From JAKPAM01 sp047605425 (GTDB lineage: Bacteria > Pseudomonadota > Gammaproteobacteria > Burkholderiales > Burkholderiaceae_E): DNA of 26,223 nucleotides. A program made the position numbers and the translations under genes. Positions 22,795 to 26,223 of this stretch are shown one piece after another. Below the pieces are notes generated by a model, which worked only from the letters and a program-made list of their open reading frames with translations, did not search any database and was not told the DNA's origin. The stretch is taken from the NCBI GenBank assembly GCA_047605425.1, contig JASGFT010000059.1, positions 1-26,223 on the forward strand, given 5' to 3'. How positions within the stretch are numbered: the stretch's first letter is position 1; the number at the start of each line of letters is the position of its first letter.

Positions 22795-23384
22795 CTAGAA
22801 CGCCAAACGGTTTGAACGTTCAATAGAATTAGGCATCGGTGGCGTATATCTCGAGCAGTAGATGCGATTGAGCCCGGGCGTCAGGCTGTCGGGATCCGCA
22901 GGCAGCGCATCGGTGCTCGGGCAGGGGTGGGTTGAATGACGATCGCGCGCTGGAGGCCACGGCAGGCCGTGACGAAGCACGAAGAGATGTTGATGCGCCG
23001 GCTTCGCAAGGGCAGAAAGCTATTCACGTGTGTGGACCCCAAGCCAGACATGAGACTGGACAGCGTCGGGTAAACCGACAACGCAGCGCGCAGTGCATCG
23101 AGATCCGTCGCCGTGCCCTTCCACAGCCCTTCAGTTCTTGTCGCGAGCTGTTCGGACTCGCTCAACGAACGAATCGCGGCGCCTTTCGCGCAGATCAAGC
23201 CCTGGCTGGTTGGCGGCCTCGGCGGGCTACTGATGCACGTTGCGAAGCTGGACGATGTCCAGCCGATCGTTGTTGGCTTCGACCTTCCCGCGCGCCTCGT
23301 CGATCCGTGCAACAGCGCACAGCCCCTCGATGGTTTGCCCGCTCGGCGAGACGCTGTCCGCGACCAGCTCCATCTCATGGCCAT
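22795..23384 (-). pseudogene. Unidentified minus-strand open frames, probably a decayed gene
   Basis: Two overlapping minus-strand frames look coding in part but recognise nothing I know. One (to 22881) includes EGLWKGTATDLDALRAALSV and YPTLSSLMSGLGSTHVNSFL. The other (22795-22980) includes LFVLRHGLPWPPARDRHSTH and SLTPGLNRIYCSRYTP. They would join into one product if a base had been lost near 23020. No signal, motif or start context supports a working gene. The location next to several other gene fragments favours decay. Confidence 0.3.
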
Positions 23385-23550
23385 ACAGACCGCTGAAACG
23401 CTCGAGCAGCCATTGCTTGCGCTGCGCGCGCGGCAATGCCGGAACGCTGCCCTGGTACTGGAGCGTCACCAGGACGGACTCGGTACCGTCGGGCAGCTTC
23501 TGCAACGCGCCGTCGCGGCGTAGGCGGGTGATTTCAGCGGGCTCGGCCAT
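23227..23550 (-). CDS. Hypothetical protein, 107 residues, possibly a gene fragment
   Basis: The frame begins MAEPAEITRLRRDGALQKLP and includes DGTESVLVTLQYQGSVPALP and ERFSGLYGHEMELVADSVSP. It is soluble and balanced in composition, which suggests it is or was coding. No family was recognised. The ATG at 23548-23550 has no ribosome-binding site and directly follows the break of the LodA-like fragment. A one-base change would join the two frames, but the joined product would not look like LodA beyond the break. It is likely part of a rearranged or truncated gene. Confidence 0.35.
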   Translation of the reverse strand: MAEPAEITRLRRDGALQKLPDGTESVLVTLQYQGSVPALPRAQRKQWLLERFSGLYGHEMELVADSVSPSGQTIEGLCAVARIDEARGKVEANNDRLDIVQLRNVHQ

Positions 23551-23564
23551 ATTTCGGACATCAT

Positions 23565-23795
23565 AATTCGGAATCGTGCCGCGTGTCTGCGAATGGAACC
23601 ATCTTCCGCTCGGAAATCGGTCGTGGCGGCAGGCGCTTCGCCCGTCGACTTCAGGACAGGACCTCCAATCACTTCGGGGCCAATCAGGAAATCGTCCGCG
23701 AATGGCTGGTCCGGCGTCTCCGTATTGCCGACGCGAGCGATTCCCAGTCCGGGATGAATCGAAACTTCGACGATCTGGCCGAGATGGCTGGTCAT
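23565..23795 (-). pseudogene. N-terminal fragment of a LodA-like quinoprotein amino-acid oxidase
   Basis: From the ATG at 23793-23795 (GGAAG a few bases upstream) the frame reads VSIHPGLGIARVGNTE, DDFLIGPEV and FRAEDGSIRRHAARFRI. These are the conserved opening blocks of LodA/GoxA-type oxidases (IHP.IGIARVGN, GPE.., ..D..G.IKRQAARFR). LodA enzymes carry a cysteine tryptophylquinone cofactor and oxidise an amino acid, releasing hydrogen peroxide. Only about 77 of the usual 650-750 residues are present; similarity stops at ARFRI, and no catalytic C-terminal region or LodB partner is found. It is a remnant. Confidence 0.7.
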
Positions 23796-23839
23796 AGTAT
23801 CTTCCGTTCGCCGCCGATTGTCGGAAATATAAACGATAA

Positions 23840-23941
23840 ACGCGCGTAGCCTGCCGCGAGGAAACCCTCGACGATCATCTTGCCGATTCCGCGCGAGCCG
23901 CTCTTGACGAGCGCGATGCGGCCGTCGAGACCGAAATGTCG
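23840..23941 (-). pseudogene. N-terminal fragment of a short-chain dehydrogenase/reductase
   Basis: The frame reads FGLDGRIALVKSGSRGIGKM followed by IVEGFLAAGYAR. This is the Rossmann nucleotide-binding start of an SDR enzyme (normally GRIALVTGGSRGIGKMIAEG), with the TG pair changed to KS. Similarity ends after about 34 residues and the frame then reads nonsense to a stop at 23792. It is a remnant that lies just upstream of the LodA-like fragment. Confidence 0.65.
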
Positions 23942-24000
23942 TGCGCTGCGCAGCGGATCTGCTGGACTGATCCGTTGAGCGGGTTGCGAGGGCCGCGGGG

Positions 24001-24363
24001 ACACCGGTGCTGCTGGAGTTCAGCGCCAAGAAGGGACTGGATGTCGAGTGGAGCGCACCCCAGGCGAAGGCGCAGGCGCTCGATGAGTTGGTGCTGCAGA
24101 TCGAATCGCTGCAGACCTGGGTGCGAGGCAAGCTTGCCGGTCAGATGAACAAGCGCGCCATGTCGCGGTCGATCTGAACACTGACCTCATCCGGTTCAGG
24201 CACGGTGATACCGGCCAATCGCCGGGAGGCCGAGGCGGCGCCAGCGCTAAAGGCCGACATCGACCGGCTCGGGCGGCACATTGCCCAGGCACACATGGAT
24301 CGTGGCTATATTGCAAGCCCGTTAGTCGACGAGGTACTCGCTGCAGGAGAGGAAATCCTCTGA
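24001..24363 (+). pseudogene. Decayed IS1182-like transposase
   Basis: Three pieces in different frames match one transposase type. Piece 1 (24001-24150): KKGLDVEWSAPQAKAQALDE and ESLQTWVRGKLAG. Piece 2 (24153-24189): ARHVAVDLNTDLIR. Piece 3 (24210-24360): TVIPANRREAEAAPALKADI, HMDRGYIASPLVDEVLAAG. The KRH...D..T.LI...VTPAN..E.....L..DI.......IDRGY..S..V order is that of IS1182-type transposases with a DDE core. The N-terminal helix-turn-helix part, the stretch between pieces 1 and 2, and everything after EEIL are missing. No terminal inverted repeats or target duplication were found. Confidence 0.7.
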
Positions 24364-24461
24364 CGGCTCGCCACCAACTCGGCCGCATCCCGTACCGGCT
24401 TGTCCTCCATGTGGACATAGTGCATGAACATCGCCACGGTCTCGTAGTCCGTCAGCTTCAT
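24360..24461 (-). pseudogene. Possible tyrosine-recombinase (integrase) C-terminal fragment
   Basis: The minus-strand frame reads MKLTDYETVAMFMHYVHMED and KPVRDAAELVASR. The spacing and wording resemble the end of phage-type integrases (LGH.......M.YVH), where Tyr in M-H-Y-V-H would be the nucleophile. The preceding LGH box has been lost or altered to MKL, and no other catalytic residues are present. It abuts the end of the transposase remnant at 24360, suggesting one inserted into or deleted the other. The identification is tentative. Confidence 0.4.
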
Positions 24462-24489
24462 GCGTGCGGTACTGGAGTCATCGTGAAAG

Positions 24490-24521
24490 AAAAAAAGGGA
24501 GCCGCATCACTGCGGGCTCCC
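24490..24521 (-). terminator. Intrinsic terminator of the porin gene
   Basis: On the minus strand, GGGAGCC and GGCTCCC form a 7-bp stem, extended by GCA/TGC with a GTGA tetraloop and one bulged C. It is followed directly by seven T residues. It lies about 105 bases downstream of the porin stop, in the correct orientation. Confidence 0.9.
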
Positions 24522-24596
24522 TTCATACGAGGCGTGGAGGCTTCGATTGATTCCGGACTCAGGAACTTGGTACTTCGCTTTTTTTTATGCGGTCGA

Positions 24597-24621
24597 ACGG
24601 ATCGGCGCGAGGCCGATCCGT
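24597..24621 (-). repeat. Perfect 10-bp stem-loop directly after the porin stop codon
   Basis: ACGGATCGGC and GCCGATCCGT surround a five-base loop, beginning 5 bases after the TGA of the porin gene. No T-run follows on the minus strand. It may protect the mRNA 3' end or act as a secondary structure before the true terminator further on. Confidence 0.65.
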
Positions 24622-24625
24622 TTCA

Positions 24626-25726
24626 TCAGAACATGTGGCGAATACCGAACGCGACGGCTTTCGGCTTGGCGCCCGCTCCGGCGGCACCCACCGACGTGCC
24701 GCTGGCGAACACGCCGAACGCTGCGTTCGAATCGTTGCGGGTGGTACCGAACGACGCGTACAGGTTGGTGCGCTTGGACAGCGGGTAAGTGTAGGCGATG
24801 CCGTAGACCTTGGCCTTGCCTTCGGCGCCGGCGGTACCGCCGAGCAGACCGTTGCGGCCGGCTTCGGCCTTCAACTGCGTGAAGCTGGCGAGCAACTCGC
24901 CCGCGCCGATACGGACACCCGCGCCGACGTTGTAGAAGTCGAAATCGGTGCTGTCGGCTGACAGTTCCGAACGGCCCCAGCCGGCCAGCAGGCGAGCCGG
25001 TCCGAAGTCGTAACCGCCGCCGATGCCGTACTGCTTGTTGCGGTCATAACCGGCGCCGGCCGGCACGGTGGCCTGGCGCAGCTCCTGGAAGTAAGCGGAC
25101 GCCGTGATGCGGTTGGCCTGGTACAAGGCCGATACGCCGTAGATGTTGCCCTGGCTCTTCGGCTGCTCATAGCGCTCGCCGCTACCGCCCATCGCGCGGA
25201 TCGTCAGGCCGCCGAAGCTGGGCGACGTGTAATGGATCGCGTTGCTGGCGCGCAGCGTATAACCGCCCGACTGCTGGTACGCGAACGCGCCACCGAACAG
25301 GCCGTAGTTGAACACGTCGGTCGCGGCGCCGGCATAGTAAGCGGGCGTGTAGTCGCGACCGAGCATCACGGTACCGAACGAACCGCCCAGGCCGACGACC
25401 GAGCGACGCGCGAAGTCGAGGCCGCCGTTGGTGCCGGCACCGGTGCCTTCGTCGACGTTCCAACTGCCTTCGGCAACGAACAGGGCCTTGAGGCCGCCAC
25501 CGAGGTCTTCGCTGCCGCGAATGCCGAAACGGCTGGTCGATTGAACGCCGCTGAAGACATTGGCGGCGGCGCCGTTGTTGACGCCCGCCGCATCCCCGCG
25601 ATCGGACGCGCCGACGGCGGCATCGGCAACCCCGTACAGCGTGACGCTGGTCTGAGCCATTGCCGAAAGGGGAAGCGCGGCGGCGAACAGGCCGGCAACG
25701 GAACCGGCGATCAGTGCACTTTTCAA
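24626..25726 (-). CDS. General porin (Burkholderia-type, Gram-negative porin family)
   Basis: This is an outer-membrane diffusion channel of 366 residues. The signal peptide is LKSALIAGSVAGLFAAALPL then SAMA, cleaved before QTSVTLYGVADA, the classic beta-proteobacterial porin start. SRFGIRGSEDLGGGLKALF, ARRSVVGLGGSFGTVMLGRD and the terminal FGIRHMF (C-terminal aromatic needed for barrel assembly) confirm the family. The gene has no ATG in the right place. A TTG at 25724-25726, with GAGGA 7 bases upstream, is the evident start. It is a single transcription unit ending at the terminator at 24490-24521. A GGAAACC palindrome lies 124 bases upstream of the start. Such porins are usually among the most abundant outer-membrane proteins. 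Confidence 0.95.
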   Translation of the reverse strand: MKSALIAGSVAGLFAAALPLSAMAQTSVTLYGVADAAVGASDRGDAAGVNNGAAANVFSGVQSTSRFGIRGSEDLGGGLKALFVAEGSWNVDEGTGAGTNGGLDFARRSVVGLGGSFGTVMLGRDYTPAYYAGAATDVFNYGLFGGAFAYQQSGGYTLRASNAIHYTSPSFGGLTIRAMGGSGERYEQPKSQGNIYGVSALYQANRITASAYFQELRQATVPAGAGYDRNKQYGIGGGYDFGPARLLAGWGRSELSADSTDFDFYNVGAGVRIGAGELLASFTQLKAEAGRNGLLGGTAGAEGKAKVYGIAYTYPLSKRTNLYASFGTTRNDSNAAFGVFASGTSVGAAGAGAKPKAVAFGIRHMF

Positions 25727-25849
25727 GGGAAGGTCCTCTGATAGAGTTGTTGCGATCTTTCTTGCGGTATGGCCACCCCCCGGAGAACGGGTATGGCAGC
25801 GCCAGTCCTCATCTTGATCCCCGGGCCCGGTGGTCGGAATACGCAATCC

Positions 25850-25866
25850 GGAAACCAAGGGTTTCC
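25850..25866. promoter_or_regulatory. 17-bp palindrome upstream of the porin gene
   Basis: GGAAACC-AAG-GGTTTCC is a perfect 7-bp inverted repeat. The 14 bases GCAATCCGGAAACC at 25843-25856 are identical to 22266-22279 upstream of the DUF4148 gene, where the palindrome is imperfect (GGAAACC-TGA-CGTTTCC). Distance to the porin start is 124 bases and to the DUF4148 start 100 bases. It is a candidate binding site for a shared envelope regulator. Confidence 0.45.
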
Positions 25867-26223
25867 AAACGACCGCTTGCGAGTCAGCAAAAAACGATTA
25901 GTAGTCAAGCGAGGTTTCGTAGTTTTCGATACGCTGACAACGATCTAGTGGTTAACCCTAAATTCTTGAAAAACAAGGGCAATCGTCGCCGTTCACCCCT
26001 CGCTTGCGCGAACGGAAGCTCGCTTTTCGATGATCCGGCGAGCGCCGTTCTGCGATCGAAAGCTGTCATCGCCGCGCGCCCTCCGCACCAAAGCGGGAGC
26101 CGACGATTGTCGCTCCGGAGCAACAGCCGATTTCTCGCCATCGACGCGAGGGCGCCACGTTCGCGCCGCCCTCGCGCCCTTCCGGTGTGCGCCCTCGCCG
26201 TGCGCGCCGTCGTTCACCCGCCC
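25867..26223. other. Right-edge non-coding stretch with three stem-loops
   Basis: No open frame here has protein character; the longest minus-strand frame (25993-26217) is Arg/Ala/Gly-rich without motif. Three stem-loops follow each other. At 26022-26063, GCTTTTCGAT/ATCGAAAGC has one bulge, with CGGCG/CGCCG nested inside. At 26096-26116, GGAG-C-CGAC/GTCG-CTCC has loop GATT. At 26145-26176, CGCGAGGGC/GCCCTCGCG is a perfect 9-bp stem with a 14-base loop. It may be a leader or small RNA, or the edge of the next locus. Confidence 0.4.

Noticed and set aside
25993..26217. Minus-strand frame of 74 codons at the right edge
   Set aside because: It is Arg/Ala/Gly-rich, starts with GTG without a ribosome-binding site, and overlaps the stem-loop cluster.
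1..26223. CRISPR arrays, tRNA or rRNA genes, prophage structural genes
   Set aside because: No regularly spaced repeats, no tRNA-like cloverleaf and no rRNA segments were noticed on reading both strands; the only mobile traces are the transposase and integrase-like fragments.

Overview
The window looks like chromosomal DNA of a high-GC Gram-negative betaproteobacterium, most likely Burkholderiales. The evidence is uniformly GC-rich codon use, a Burkholderia-type general porin with a QTSVTLYG mature start, a small secreted DUF4148-type protein, and an outer-membrane polysaccharide export operon. No rRNA, tRNA or CRISPR array was seen.

Region 1 (1-6827, all minus strand) is an exopolysaccharide operon, in transcription order: a short OPX export protein (wza-like), a polysaccharide co-polymerase fused to a BY-kinase (wzc-like), a WcaI-like glycosyltransferase, an O-antigen ligase/polymerase-like membrane protein, and an outer-membrane beta-barrel protein cut by the left edge. 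Genes overlap or nearly abut. The OPX protein lacks the C-terminal outer-membrane helix of E. coli Wza, so the co-encoded barrel may supply the outer-membrane channel.

Region 2 (7404-17042) is an amide/urea-type uptake and hydrolysis locus. A plus-strand operon encodes a permease, a Tat-exported binding protein, a second permease, two ATPases and two amidase-signature hydrolases. Divergent from it is a binding-protein homologue with no signal peptide (AmiC-like, a probable cytoplasmic amide sensor), whose 3' end overlaps a convergent MarR-family gene. The likely job is import of an amide or urea-like compound and release of ammonia and acid in the cytoplasm, under local control. The second permease seems to have a one-base frameshift near its start.

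Region 3 (17126-22790) holds housekeeping and envelope genes: a VanZ-like protein and a RhlE-type DEAD-box helicase (minus strand); a fusion of DEDD exonuclease and UvrC/Cho-like GIY-YIG nuclease; an SPFH protein whose C-terminal SHOCT motif is separated by a one-base frameshift; a DUF350 membrane protein; and a secreted DUF4148 protein.

Region 4 (22791-24490) is a decayed patch with pieces of a LodA-like quinoprotein oxidase, a short-chain dehydrogenase, an IS1182-like transposase, a possible integrase tail and unidentified open frames. Region 5 (24490-25726) is a porin gene with a TTG start, a 3' hairpin and a strong terminator. The right edge is non-coding as far as can be seen, but contains three consecutive stem-loops. 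A 17-bp palindrome-like element with the same 14-base left side lies 100-125 bases upstream of both the DUF4148 and porin genes.
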